NCBI GenBank assembly: GCA_964548275.1
Contig: CAZJQI010000068.1
Coordinates: 1 to 21,658 of the forward strand
Length of the DNA: 21,658 nt
Direction of reading: 5' to 3'
From: JAUVUV01 sp964548275
Lineage (GTDB): Bacteria > Gemmatimonadota > Glassbacteria > GWA2-58-10
Shown here: positions 1-8,065 of the stretch, one piece after another
How the letters are laid out: each line of letters begins with the position of its first letter
How positions within the stretch are numbered: the stretch's first letter is position 1
Position numbers and translations under genes: made by a program
The notes under the pieces: model-generated
Database searches by the model: none
Told to the model about the DNA's origin: nothing
What the model saw: the letters and a program-made list of their open reading frames with translations, nothing else

Positions 1-436
1 AGTTCGATACCATACGGTTGCGTGTACTTAAAATAGGCGCTGAAGTGCGAGAACTAAAAACCAAGCTCATTTTCCGGTTACCATCATCATACCCTAAAAA
101 GGATGTACTCCAAACTATGATGCAAAATCTCGCACTGTCACCATAGTTGCTGTCGGTTTTCTAATATACTGTTTCTAAGTACTATTCAATGAGTTAATGC
201 GCCTTGAATAATATCTCGGCTCCTTGATAGCTCAGAAAATTATAAGCCAACAGCTAACCGGACATTTTTAAACAAAATCTTAAGCAAAAAATCGAATTTC
301 TGGCCATACTTTTCTTTGAAAATAAATCTCTTTTTGAAGATTTATGAATAATCCGGGTTAAAGCGGCTTTAAAATATCTGACAGAGTTACTCGGGTCAAT
401 GAAAGATACCTCTTTGAAATCCAGGACTCTTTCTGC
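1..436. other. AT-rich non-coding region upstream of the two-component operon
   Basis: No convincing reading frame, tRNA or other RNA gene is visible here. It is clearly more AT-rich than the coding DNA to its right. A 6-bp-arm dyad TTAAAG-CGG-CTTTAA lies at 358-372. A TGAC-N12-GTCA dyad at 379-398 resembles a second TGAC-N13-GTCA dyad at 480-500, and both could be upstream activator sites for the sigma-54 promoter at 562-577. The left part may be the 3' flank of a gene lying outside the window. Confidence 0.5.
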
Positions 437-466
437 TTGATCTTATTACCTCATTTGGGGTATAAT
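437..466 (+). promoter_or_regulatory. Candidate sigma-70 promoter for the histidine kinase operon
   Basis: TTGATC (437-442), an 18-bp spacer and a perfect TATAAT (461-466) point toward the kinase gene at 706. This would give a long leader of roughly 230 nt. The -10 is a consensus match and the -35 matches 4 of 6 positions. It may supply basal expression beside the sigma-54 promoter further downstream. Confidence 0.5.
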
Positions 467-561
467 AAAATGTTTCTCCTGACCCATCGAACTGCGGTCA
501 TATTACTATCTTTTTTGAACTAATACAGTTAGCAGGACTTTTTCAGCTCCTGCAATATTAT

Positions 562-577
562 CGGCACATGATTTGCT
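562..577 (+). promoter_or_regulatory. Candidate sigma-54 (-24/-12) promoter
   Basis: The sequence cGGCAC-N5-TTGCT has GG at 563-564 and GC at 575-576, separated by exactly 10 bp as sigma-54 requires. It departs from TGGCAC-N5-TTGCA only in the first base of the -24 element, plus the permitted T at the end of the -12 element. The predicted start is near 588, just upstream of the kinase gene. The operon itself encodes a sigma-54 activator, so autoregulation is a natural inference. The dyad at 480-500 sits about 90-110 bp upstream of that start, a usual place for an enhancer. Confidence 0.6.
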
Positions 578-705
578 TTTGCCTTTAACTAGCTGACCAA
601 GCTTTCAAATTATTGCTGAAAAGGTTCTTTTCATGGTCATCAGAGGCGGGGCCACCCGGTTTGTCGGCCTTGAAATACCCTGGATCAACGTATGCGAGAA
701 CAACA

Positions 706-2235
706 ATGGCTAAAAGAAAATACATATTCGGAGTGAGAGCCCGGCTTGCGCTGATAATCACATTGTTGCTGGCCGGAGTATCCGGTACCCAGTATGTTAT
801 CAACTACCGCCAGCAGCGTGAGGTTGTAAACACTCTTGTGGAGCTCAACCGCCAGATCAACGAAACCATCCTTCATATCGACCGCCAGCTAAAAAAGCCC
901 TTACCCCCGCCCCAGGCCGTGCAACCCGTTCCCGGCCAGGGAACGGATCTCGACAGAACCTCCATGGCCAGAGAACTTCAGAATTTCATCGACTTTATCC
1001 AGGGCAATATCGGCAGTGCGCTGAGCCACCAGTCCGGTTTCCGGGAAATGCTGGACCGAATCTCTGCTCTTCAGCAGGCAGCCCTTGTTCTGGAAAGCTC
1101 TCCAGGGGGCAGCTCTTTTTTCAGGGTGACAGTCTCCGTGATGGACGAAATGAGCCGCAAAAGCCCGCTCTGGCGCTATACGATCAGCAGCCGGCCGCTC
1201 ATGCCGCCAGCAGACAACATCTTCCAGGTAAGCATCCCGATTATCGAGCAAGGCCAGGTGAGATTTGTTCACATGCAGTATGAAATCTCGGATTTTCTAG
1301 AAAATTTCAAGCGCTCCAGGGTAACAAGTCTGGTGGTGACATTGATCACTCTGGGAATCGGGCTTATATTCACCCTGCTTTACACAGGCCATTTCACCCG
1401 TCCCATCCGGGCGCTGAGCGAGGGTTTCAGCCGGATCGAGCGGGGAGACCTTAACTGCAGTATCGCTACCAAACGCAAAGATGAACTGGGCCAGCTCGTG
1501 GCCGGTTTCAACCACATGGTCCAGCGGCTGGATCAGAACAAGGAGCTAGAAAAAACGATCTACCGCCAGGAGCGGCTGAGCTCTCTGGGCAAACTCGCCG
1601 GCGGTATCGCCCATGAAATAAAAAACCCGCTGAATGCGATCAACCTCTCGTTGCAGCATCTGGGGGACAAACTCGCCGCCGCCCCGTTCGATCGTGAGCT
1701 TTTTAACCGTTACAGCGAAAATATCCAGCGCGAGGTGGGGCGGTTGAGCAAGATCGTGGATACGTTCCTGAATTTCTCTCGTGTCAGCGAACTCGAACGC
1801 GCTCCGGTGAACATTCACGCTCTGATCGACGAGGTGCTTACCCTGCTTGCCCGCGATGCTCACACCAAGGGCATCCGGATAGAGACAGGCTTTGCCGGGG
1901 ACGAGCTGGTGAAAAATGTCGATCCGGAGAAAATGAAAACCGTGTTCCTCAACCTGATAATCAACGCAATCGAGGCGATGCCCTCTGGCGGCAGGCTTCG
2001 GATCACAACTTGCGGAGGCGGGGGAAAGCCAGCGAAAATCATAATCTCTGACACCGGATGCGGAATCGCCGCGGAAAACCTCGAGCGGATTTTCGACCTC
2101 TACTTCTCGACCAGGGAACAGGGTTCCGGCCTCGGCCTGGCCATTGTGAACGATATTATCCGCGATCACGGCGGCGAGATAACAGTCCAAAGCAGCCTCG
2201 GCACGGGTAGTGATTTTACCTTAACCATCCCATGA
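706..2235 (+). CDS. Membrane sensor histidine kinase (NtrB/AtoS-like)
   Basis: This kinase autophosphorylates on a histidine and passes the phosphate to a response regulator, most likely the one encoded next. In the 509-residue form it has a transmembrane helix (about 12-27), an extracytoplasmic sensor region with a proline-rich stretch near residues 65-76, and a second helix (208-229). A HAMP linker (230-277) follows, then HisKA with the H-box GIAHEIKNPL (His303). The HATPase domain (about 409-509) shows the N-box NLIINAIEA, the G1 box DTGCGI and the G2 box GSGLGLA. I recognise no known ligand-binding fold in the sensor part. The start at 706 is chosen because the membrane helix follows directly. 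An in-frame TTG at 613 would add 31 residues, but neither start has a good ribosome site. The stop overlaps the ribosome site of the regulator gene. Confidence 0.93.
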   Translation: MAKRKYIFGVRARLALIITLLLAGVSGTQYVINYRQQREVVNTLVELNRQINETILHIDRQLKKPLPPPQAVQPVPGQGTDLDRTSMARELQNFIDFIQGNIGSALSHQSGFREMLDRISALQQAALVLESSPGGSSFFRVTVSVMDEMSRKSPLWRYTISSRPLMPPADNIFQVSIPIIEQGQVRFVHMQYEISDFLENFKRSRVTSLVVTLITLGIGLIFTLLYTGHFTRPIRALSEGFSRIERGDLNCSIATKRKDELGQLVAGFNHMVQRLDQNKELEKTIYRQERLSSLGKLAGGIAHEIKNPLNAINLSLQHLGDKLAAAPFDRELFNRYSENIQREVGRLSKIVDTFLNFSRVSELERAPVNIHALIDEVLTLLARDAHTKGIRIETGFAGDELVKNVDPEKMKTVFLNLIINAIEAMPSGGRLRITTCGGGGKPAKIIISDTGCGIAAENLERIFDLYFSTREQGSGLGLAIVNDIIRDHGGEITVQSSLGTGSDFTLTIP

Positions 2236-2242
2236 GGTAATA

Positions 2243-3709
2243 TTGGCAGTTAAAATCAATAAAGAAGCGGTAAAAGTGCTGGTGGCGGAGGACGAGACTA
2301 ACCAGCGGGTGGTGATCGGCGATATCCTCTCCGATGAGGGCTATAGCGTTGATCTGGCCGAGGACGGCGAGTCAGCGATAGAACTGCTTGAGGAACAGCG
2401 CTACCATGTGGTGGTGACTGATCTGAAAATGCCCGGGGTCGATGGTCTCGAGGTGCTGCGCAGGGCACTGGCCGCTGATGAGAACACAGTGGTTGTGCTT
2501 CTGACCGCCTACGGCACAGTGGAAACCGCCGTGCAGGCAATGAAAGAAGGCGCCACCGACTACCTGGACAAGCCGCTGCGCAAGGACGAGCTGTTGATAG
2601 TGCTCGAGAAAGCGCTCAACAACAGGCGGCTGGCCCAGGAAAATATCGCCCTTCATCGGGAACTCGAAAGCCGTTACCATTTCGACAAGATAACCGGCTC
2701 CTCACCCGCGATGAACGAGATCTACCGGCTGATCGGCAAGGTGCTGAACAACGATTCCACTGTGCTGTTGACCGGTGAAAGCGGTACTGGCAAGGAACTG
2801 GTCGCCCGGGCGATTCATTTCAACGGTGCCAGGCGCAAGGGGCCTTTCGTGGCAGTGAACTGCGCAGCGATCCCTGAGAACCTGATCGAAAGCGAGCTTT
2901 TCGGCCACGAGAAAGGGGCTTTCTCCGGGGCGACCGGCAGACGGGTCGGCAAGTTCGAAGCTGCCGATGGTGGGACGATTTTTCTTGATGAAATCGCCGC
3001 TCTCCAATACGATCTCCAGGCCAAGATGCTGCGTGTGCTCCAGGAGCGGGAATTCCAGCGCGTGGGCGGCGATACTTTGATCAAGGTTGACGTGCGCATT
3101 ATCACCGCCACCAATCAGAAGCTCCGTGAACTGGTTAATGCAGGCAAGTTCAGGGACGACCTCTTTCACCGGCTCAACGTGGTCAATATCAACCTGCCGC
3201 CCCTGCGCGAGCGCAAAAGCGATATCCCTCTGCTGGTCAAAGTGTTCCTCCAGAAATACTGCTCCAAATATGAAAAGAGCGGAATGTCGATGAGTGTGGA
3301 GGCTGTCGAGGCACTCTCTGATTACGACTGGCCGGGTAATGTTCGCGAGTTGGAAAACCTGGTTGAACAGCTTATAGTGCTCAGCGACGGGCCGAAAATC
3401 GCACCTTCCGAGCTTCCCTCCTACATATTCGACAGCATGGTATACAGCGACGAGGAATCAGGCAGCGAGCCGGGAGCCGGGAAGGAAACCTGGACAGAGG
3501 GCGAGGATAGAGCCTTGGGGGCTGGATTCAAGCTGCCCTGTTCCGGGATAGACATGGCCAGCGTGGAAAAATCCCTCATCAGACAGGCTCTTCAGCACTC
3601 AGGCGGCCGACTGGTAAAGGCGGCGAAACTCCTCGGAATCAGCTACAAGACTCTGCAGTACAGGATCAAAAAGCACCGTATCGACCTGGAAAGTATCAAG
3701 GCCCAGTGA
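2243..3709 (+). CDS. NtrC-family sigma-54-dependent response regulator
   Basis: This cytoplasmic activator uses ATP to open sigma-54 promoters when phosphorylated. The 488 residues hold a receiver domain (about 10-125) with acidic pocket Glu16/Asp17, phospho-acceptor Asp60 in VVVTDLKMPG, and Lys110. The AAA+ domain (150-385) has Walker A GESGTGKE (178-185), the sigma-54 contact loop GAFSGA (225-230) and Walker B TIFLDE (245-250). A Fis-type helix-turn-helix lies at 440-480. The loop reads GAFSGA rather than the usual GAFTGA, a Thr-to-Ser change. The start is TTG at 2243, because the receiver fold begins right after it and no upstream ATG fits. A GAGGT ribosome site (2234-2238) overlaps the kinase stop codon, so the two genes are probably translationally coupled. 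An acidic linker (400-430) separates the AAA+ and DNA-binding parts. Confidence 0.95.
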   Translation: MAVKINKEAVKVLVAEDETNQRVVIGDILSDEGYSVDLAEDGESAIELLEEQRYHVVVTDLKMPGVDGLEVLRRALAADENTVVVLLTAYGTVETAVQAMKEGATDYLDKPLRKDELLIVLEKALNNRRLAQENIALHRELESRYHFDKITGSSPAMNEIYRLIGKVLNNDSTVLLTGESGTGKELVARAIHFNGARRKGPFVAVNCAAIPENLIESELFGHEKGAFSGATGRRVGKFEAADGGTIFLDEIAALQYDLQAKMLRVLQEREFQRVGGDTLIKVDVRIITATNQKLRELVNAGKFRDDLFHRLNVVNINLPPLRERKSDIPLLVKVFLQKYCSKYEKSGMSMSVEAVEALSDYDWPGNVRELENLVEQLIVLSDGPKIAPSELPSYIFDSMVYSDEESGSEPGAGKETWTEGEDRALGAGFKLPCSGIDMASVEKSLIRQALQHSGGRLVKAAKLLGISYKTLQYRIKKHRIDLESIKAQ

Positions 3710-3847
3710 GCCGGTCTCCGATTATTCCCTTCTTTCTGCCAATCCTTAATCTTATGTAACCAGACAACTTGCAGTGCCTGCTGAATGGTATTAGATTGAA
3801 AATTTCAGTTTGCCCGAAGCTGTTCGCATCCCGCCGGATTCCTTACG

Positions 3848-3889
3848 TTACCGGCTTTTTTCTCGGGAAATTATTTCACTTACCGGCTT
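3848..3889. repeat. Direct repeat TTACCGGCTT, possible operator
   Basis: Two identical 10-bp copies at 3848-3857 and 3880-3889 are 32 bp apart, close to three helical turns, upstream of the oxidoreductase gene. This could be a regulator site acting on one face of the DNA. A poor -35/-10 pair (TTGATC at 3888, 17 bp, TAAACA) overlaps the second copy. Function is inferred only from spacing and position. Confidence 0.3.
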
Positions 3890-3969
3890 GATCTTCCGAA
3901 TGACACCGGATAAACACCTGCGAATCCAATCTTTACCTGCTTCCAATATCTTTTTTAATGGAGGTTACC

Positions 3970-5301
3970 ATGCCCGCTGAAAAGAGCAAGATCGGAAGAC
4001 GTTCTTTCCTGGGAACAGCCGCCACCGCTGCGCTGGCTGCTCCTTTTATCGCTGCCGGAACAGGCAGGGCCCAGCCCGCCGGGAAAAAGACCAGAATCGC
4101 CATTGTGGGCACGGGGACCCGCGGGATCAACCTCTGGGGCAGGACCCTGATGGAGAACTACAGCGACGTTCTCGACTACGTGGGCCTGTGTGATATCAAT
4201 CCCAAGCGCCTCACCTTTGCCAGGAAATACATGGGAGTGGACTGCCCCACTTTCACCGATTTCGACACCATGGTCAGGCAAACCAAACCCGACCGTGTGA
4301 TCGTGACCACCAAAGACTGCTTCCATGCCAAGTATATCACCCGGGCCATGGAACTGGGCTGCGATGTAATCACAGAAAAGCCGATGGCCACTGACGAAAA
4401 AATGTGCCAGGATATTCTCGACACAGAAAGGCGCACCGGCCGGAATATCACGGTCACATTCAATTACCGCTACAGCCCTGAAATGGTCAAGATCAAGGAG
4501 ATTCTCAACTCCGGCGAGATCGGCCAGGTAACCAGCGTGGATTTCAACTATTACCTGGACATCGATCACGGAGCTTCCTATTTCAGGCGCTGGCACGCCT
4601 ACAAGCAGTTCGGCGGTTCTCTTCTGGTGCACAAGGCCACCCACCATTTCGACCTGATGAACTGGTGGCTGGATGCCGAGCCTGCGGATGTCTACGCCTA
4701 CGGGGAGCTTCGCAAGTACGGCTGGAACAGCCCTTTCCGCGGCAAGAACTGCAGAAGTTGCCTACATAAAAACAAATGCGAGTTCTACTGGGATATCACC
4801 AGGAACGAGTACCTGATGAACCTCTATGTGAAAGCCGAGGACGCTGACAGCTATATCCGCGACTCCTGCGTGTTCCGCAAGGATATCAATATCTGGGACA
4901 CAATGGCGGTGCAGGTGAAATACCATAACAAGGTTCAGATGAGCTACTCACTCAATGCTTTCATGCCTTACGAGGGTTACAGGGTGGGGTTCAACGGCAC
5001 CAAGGGGAGGCTGGACGCCCGGGTCTATCATGCCCAGCCCTGGAAGCCGGGCGCTCTGGCTGATTTCAGGGTAACCCTGAATTTCAAAGACACCCGCACT
5101 TTCAATATCAGCGCGGGCGGCGGCGGCCACTGGGGTGCGGACACCGTGATGCAGGACATGATTTTCCGCAGTGCGCCCGACCCGCTGGGCCAGAGTGCTG
5201 GCAGCCGTGCTGGCGCCTTTTCGATCCTGATCGGCATCGCAGCCAGGCGCAGTATCGAGCAGCAGCGGCCGTTCAAGGTCGAGGAACTGGTGAAGATGTA
5301 G
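3970..5301 (+). CDS. Tat-exported Gfo/Idh/MocA-family oxidoreductase
   Basis: This is a predicted NAD(P)-dependent sugar or cyclitol dehydrogenase exported in folded form by the Tat system. Its 443 residues start with a Tat signal (IGRRSFLG at 8-15, then an Ala-rich hydrophobic stretch to about 30). A Rossmann motif GTGTRG (47-52) and the family's EKP (136-138) follow, with the C-terminal substrate domain carrying HKATHHFDLMNWW (221-233). Four cysteines (261, 264, 270 and 300) form a possible metal or structural site in an inserted segment. The start is 3970: GGAGGT at 3960-3965 fits it and overlaps the in-frame ATG at 3958, ruling that one out. Substrate is unknown. GH109 glycosidases share this fold, but I do not see enough to assign it there. 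A hairpin terminator follows. Confidence 0.9.
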   Translation: MPAEKSKIGRRSFLGTAATAALAAPFIAAGTGRAQPAGKKTRIAIVGTGTRGINLWGRTLMENYSDVLDYVGLCDINPKRLTFARKYMGVDCPTFTDFDTMVRQTKPDRVIVTTKDCFHAKYITRAMELGCDVITEKPMATDEKMCQDILDTERRTGRNITVTFNYRYSPEMVKIKEILNSGEIGQVTSVDFNYYLDIDHGASYFRRWHAYKQFGGSLLVHKATHHFDLMNWWLDAEPADVYAYGELRKYGWNSPFRGKNCRSCLHKNKCEFYWDITRNEYLMNLYVKAEDADSYIRDSCVFRKDINIWDTMAVQVKYHNKVQMSYSLNAFMPYEGYRVGFNGTKGRLDARVYHAQPWKPGALADFRVTLNFKDTRTFNISAGGGGHWGADTVMQDMIFRSAPDPLGQSAGSRAGAFSILIGIAARRSIEQQRPFKVEELVKM

Positions 5302-5322
5302 AGAAGTCGAATTCCCCGGCAT

Positions 5323-5360
5323 AAAAAAGGGCTGTCCCAAAAGGGCAGTCCCTTTTATTT
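5323..5360 (+). terminator. Rho-independent terminator after the oxidoreductase gene
   Basis: An A-run followed by GGGCTGTCCC, an AAAA loop, GGGCAGTCCC and then TTTTATTT forms a stem with two single-base bulges and a U-rich tail, starting about 20 bp after the stop codon. The A-rich left flank and T-rich right flank could make it work in both directions. Confidence 0.75.
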
Positions 5361-5400
5361 CCCAGAATTTCCCGTTATCATTCTGTCTGGCCTGCGGTTA

Positions 5401-5429
5401 TTGTATAAAAAAGCATCCTTAATTATAAT
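5401..5429 (+). promoter_or_regulatory. Candidate sigma-70 promoter for the methyltransferase gene
   Basis: TTGTAT (5401-5406), a 17-bp spacer and a perfect TATAAT (5424-5429). The predicted transcript would start near 5436, after the ATG at 5432. That favours 5477 as the translation start of the next gene. Confidence 0.5.
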
Positions 5430-5476
5430 CTATGGGAAACAATCAATCCTTTTCTAACCATAAAACAGGGCTGCTG

Positions 5477-6382
5477 ATGTCAATATCCTATGAAACAAGG
5501 CGCGCTTTGGCCAGAATTAAAAACCGGGAAATGGACAAGGAATGGTTTTTGAGGAGCCTAAAGCTGCTGGAAAAAAACGGCCTGCTGAAAAATAAAAACA
5601 CTAAATGTATAGATTTCGGCTGCTCCTCATGTGAATTCGTAGAAATCTTAAGAGATCGATTCGGCATCAAGAGTGTTGCTGCTGATTATCCCCCGGTAGC
5701 TGTGGATTTCGCCAAAAAAATGGGCTTCGAATCCTTTCCGTTCAACGGCAACGATGCCGAATCACTGCCTTCAGAGTATGTCAATTTTGCCGAATTTGCC
5801 ACCTGTCTCGGCACTATCGAGCATATTACCGATTTGGATTCTTTTTTTAAACTGGTCTACCGCTCGCTGCAAAACAACGGATATTTCGTTTTCACAACAC
5901 CGAACAGCTCATCCTATAAATCGTATTTCAATTACCTGTATGAAGGCACTGTGGAATTCGAGGGCCACCATTTCCGCTTCCTGAACAAACCCAAGCTGCT
6001 TAAGTTGATCATTCTCAACGGATTCGATGTTGCGGACGAACTGCATTATCGTGTGGACAGTTACCGCCTGATGCTTGCTGAAAAAATCGTAAACTATGGA
6101 CTCAGTATCCTGAAACCTCTTTTTCTGCGGCTGGTCTGGGCCAGATGCTTTGAAAATGACAAATGTTATTACCAGGATTTACGTATTCTGGACTGGGGTT
6201 TCCTGGTTAAAAAAGACTCCAATTTTATTCCCATCGGCTGTTTCCCCGATATGGATATAAAAGGCCGCATAGACAGCCGGACCGGCGATTATATGCTTGA
6301 AAAAATAAGATCAAGTCTTTTGAACCAGAATATTATCAATGAAAAGGAATTTGATATTCTAAAAAATACTATCCTTCAATAA
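5477..6382 (+). CDS. Class I SAM-dependent methyltransferase
   Basis: This is a cytoplasmic S-adenosylmethionine-dependent methyltransferase of the Methyltransf_11/23 type; the substrate is not evident. The 301-residue protein shows motif I CIDFGCSSCEF (44-54), an acidic residue after strand 2 (VAADYPP, 67-73), a motif near FATCLGTIEHITDLDSF (107-123) and the strand/loop GYFVFTTPN (135-143). The C-terminal third has no feature I recognise. The start at 5477 has AGGG six bases upstream and lies inside the predicted transcript, while an ATG at 5432 has no ribosome site. The gene is visibly richer in AT and in AAA/AAT/ATT codons than its neighbours, and it stands alone between a terminator and a convergent gene. 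This suggests recent acquisition. Related proteins often modify lipids, quinones or surface sugars, but nothing here decides that. Confidence 0.85.
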   Translation: MSISYETRRALARIKNREMDKEWFLRSLKLLEKNGLLKNKNTKCIDFGCSSCEFVEILRDRFGIKSVAADYPPVAVDFAKKMGFESFPFNGNDAESLPSEYVNFAEFATCLGTIEHITDLDSFFKLVYRSLQNNGYFVFTTPNSSSYKSYFNYLYEGTVEFEGHHFRFLNKPKLLKLIILNGFDVADELHYRVDSYRLMLAEKIVNYGLSILKPLFLRLVWARCFENDKCYYQDLRILDWGFLVKKDSNFIPIGCFPDMDIKGRIDSRTGDYMLEKIRSSLLNQNIINEKEFDILKNTILQ

Positions 6383-6491
6383 GCAACTGTACGGGCCTGT
6401 CCCGTCTCATTGCCATTCTTAAAGTTCTTCGATTGATTTCACTGCGACCCGAATATAAAAAAGCCGTTTAGAGTGCTGACCCCCGTTTAAT

Positions 6492-7784
6492 TCAACCCTT
6501 CTCCGGACCCGTAATCCCCCAGTAGTATTTCTGCAGAACCCTGTCCTCGTATTCCAGGAAAGCGGCTGTCTCGGTGCAGTTGGCAACCGCAGCGTTCATT
6601 ATCTCTGCGAACCGGAGCACCCGCTTGTGCGATCTATCCAGCTTTTCCGCTTTCACGAAACCCTCCACCAGCTCGACCGCCCTGCGCTCGTCCACCACCT
6701 GGTACATCCGCGTGAATTCTCTTACAGGGGTAATCTCCCGGATCAGCGCATGCCCTGAAGGTTTTACTTTCTGGTCGAACAGGGTGCTGTCGTATTCAGG
6801 CACGTTCGAGAATCTGATCTCCGGAGTATCAATAAACGCCTCCCCGATCCCGCGCGAATCCAGGCTCTCGCACACACATGCCAGAAGACCAGCAGCTACT
6901 TTCTCGTCATCTGCCAGAAACGGCCCCACGAAATAGCGGATCCGTCCCGGGCGAGCGAATACGTAGCCGCGGATACCGCCGTTGTCGTCACGATAAAGAT
7001 AGGCCTCGTCCTTGCTGTCCTCATAAAGGCCTCGGATCACATTGCCGCGCTCCAGGTATCGCGCCGTGTCGTAGCGGATCAACTCCTCCAGTTCGCTTTC
7101 CTCTATCCTGGAAATACGGTTTTTGTCGTAGCTGGAATCGCGGAACTCGGCAGGCGAGAAGTGGCATCGCCAGATCCGGTAGCTGTCCACGTAACCCACT
7201 GCGCCGTAAACTGTGTTGCCCATAGGGGTGGCGTCCAGGCCGTTTATTATTTTCCCCTGCCGGATAGCATAGTTCACGCAGTGCTGCATCATGGCGTTGG
7301 CAATGCCCTGGCGGCGAAGCTCGGGATGCACCAGGATCATCCCGATCCATGTGTGCCGCTCACCCAGCGGGGCCACCGAAGCTGTGGAAATCGGTATATC
7401 ATAGTCCTCCGTAACGAATCTGGCCACGAAATTGCCCTGCGGGTCGAGATTCACGATCCGCTGAAGGTCGCTCTCCACCTGGTTCCACCCCGCGCGCATG
7501 GTCAACAGCATCATGGTGTCCAGGTTTTCCCCGATCGGCTTAATCACGAAAGAATCCAGGTTGACCGCTTTTTTCTCCGGCAGCGGCGCTTTCATCGACT
7601 CCGGCACAGTGACCTTGATTTTTTCACCTGACCGGAAAATAATCTCAACCTCCCGTTCACCTGAAAATCCCTCCGCCCTTGGGTTATCGAAACGGAAACA
7701 GCCGTATAGCCTGTCAACGTAACTGTCCTCACCCAGCCGAATACTGTCAACCTCTCGGGGGTCGCATTTTTGGATCAGTTTCAC
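6492..7784 (-). CDS. Double-GNAT acetyltransferase-like protein
   Basis: This is a predicted acyl-CoA-dependent N-acetyltransferase with unknown acceptor. Of 430 residues, about 1-78 form an N-terminal region I cannot assign. A GNAT domain covers about 80-208, with the acetyl-CoA motif RRQGIA (157-162) after a strand IGMILVHP and ending in TVYGAVGYVDSY. A second, degenerate GNAT-like domain (about 225-350) resembles the C-terminal half of YitH/Acetyltransf_18 proteins. The last 80 residues look helical. It starts with GTG: AGGAG lies seven bases upstream on the minus strand, and no better ATG exists. It stands alone and converges with the methyltransferase gene. Mechanism is well supported by motif; role in the cell is not. 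Confidence 0.8.
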   Translation of the reverse strand: MKLIQKCDPREVDSIRLGEDSYVDRLYGCFRFDNPRAEGFSGEREVEIIFRSGEKIKVTVPESMKAPLPEKKAVNLDSFVIKPIGENLDTMMLLTMRAGWNQVESDLQRIVNLDPQGNFVARFVTEDYDIPISTASVAPLGERHTWIGMILVHPELRRQGIANAMMQHCVNYAIRQGKIINGLDATPMGNTVYGAVGYVDSYRIWRCHFSPAEFRDSSYDKNRISRIEESELEELIRYDTARYLERGNVIRGLYEDSKDEAYLYRDDNGGIRGYVFARPGRIRYFVGPFLADDEKVAAGLLACVCESLDSRGIGEAFIDTPEIRFSNVPEYDSTLFDQKVKPSGHALIREITPVREFTRMYQVVDERRAVELVEGFVKAEKLDRSHKRVLRFAEIMNAAVANCTETAAFLEYEDRVLQKYYWGITGPEKG

Positions 7785-8065
7785 CTTTTTGCTCCTGCTT
7801 GTGGGATTATTTCTTTGGTTTGCGGGTGCGAAATATAAAAGAAAATGCCTGAGAAGGGAAGAATTGAAGAGAGCGGTTTTCCCTAGCGCTGCCTATGCAG
7901 CGTGCCCACTGGATACCTTCAGGCTAATCGTCATGAGCCGCTGGCTCACCCGGAAACAATGAAAATGTTTCATGTAGGGACACGGCGTGCCGTGTCCTGC
8001 AGTGGTTTTACCGAAACCATGAAATAACGCTCCTTTGGTCCATTATTTTCGGAGCAGAAAAAGTC
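7785..8065. other. Non-coding region with clustered hairpins
   Basis: No gene is visible between the GNAT gene and the HTH gene. 7887-7902 forms a 6-bp stem (CGCTGC-CTAT-GCAGCG). 7935-7948 holds GAGCC-GCTG-GCTC-like pairing. 7960-7974 has ATGAAA-ATG-TTTCAT. 7979-7998 is a 9-bp stem, GGACACGGC-GT-GCCGTGTCC. Together they look like a repetitive palindromic (REP-like) patch. Confidence 0.5.
7979..7998. repeat. Perfect 9-bp inverted repeat, REP-like
   Basis: GGACACGGC and GCCGTGTCC face each other across a 2-bp centre, making a very stable hairpin in DNA or RNA. It is not followed by a T-run, so it is not a normal terminator. A GTAGG lead-in is typical of dispersed palindromic repeats I recall from environmental genomes. 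Copy number cannot be judged from one window. Confidence 0.6.

Noticed and set aside
470..523. 17-codon leader frame after the sigma-70 promoter
   Set aside because: No ribosome site, no attenuator-like codon run and no downstream hairpin.
3917..3931. Possible second sigma-54 promoter before the oxidoreductase gene
   Set aside because: GG and GC are 10 bp apart, but the rest of both elements (CGGATA and CTGCG) is poor.
6391..6405. Hairpin ACGGG-CCTGT-CCCGT after the methyltransferase gene
   Set aside because: The stem has only five pairs and no T-run follows, so I do not call it a terminator.
7966..7982. Half parS-like TGTTTCATGT
   Set aside because: Only the left half matches; the right half lacks GAAACA, unlike the two perfect sites near mnmG.
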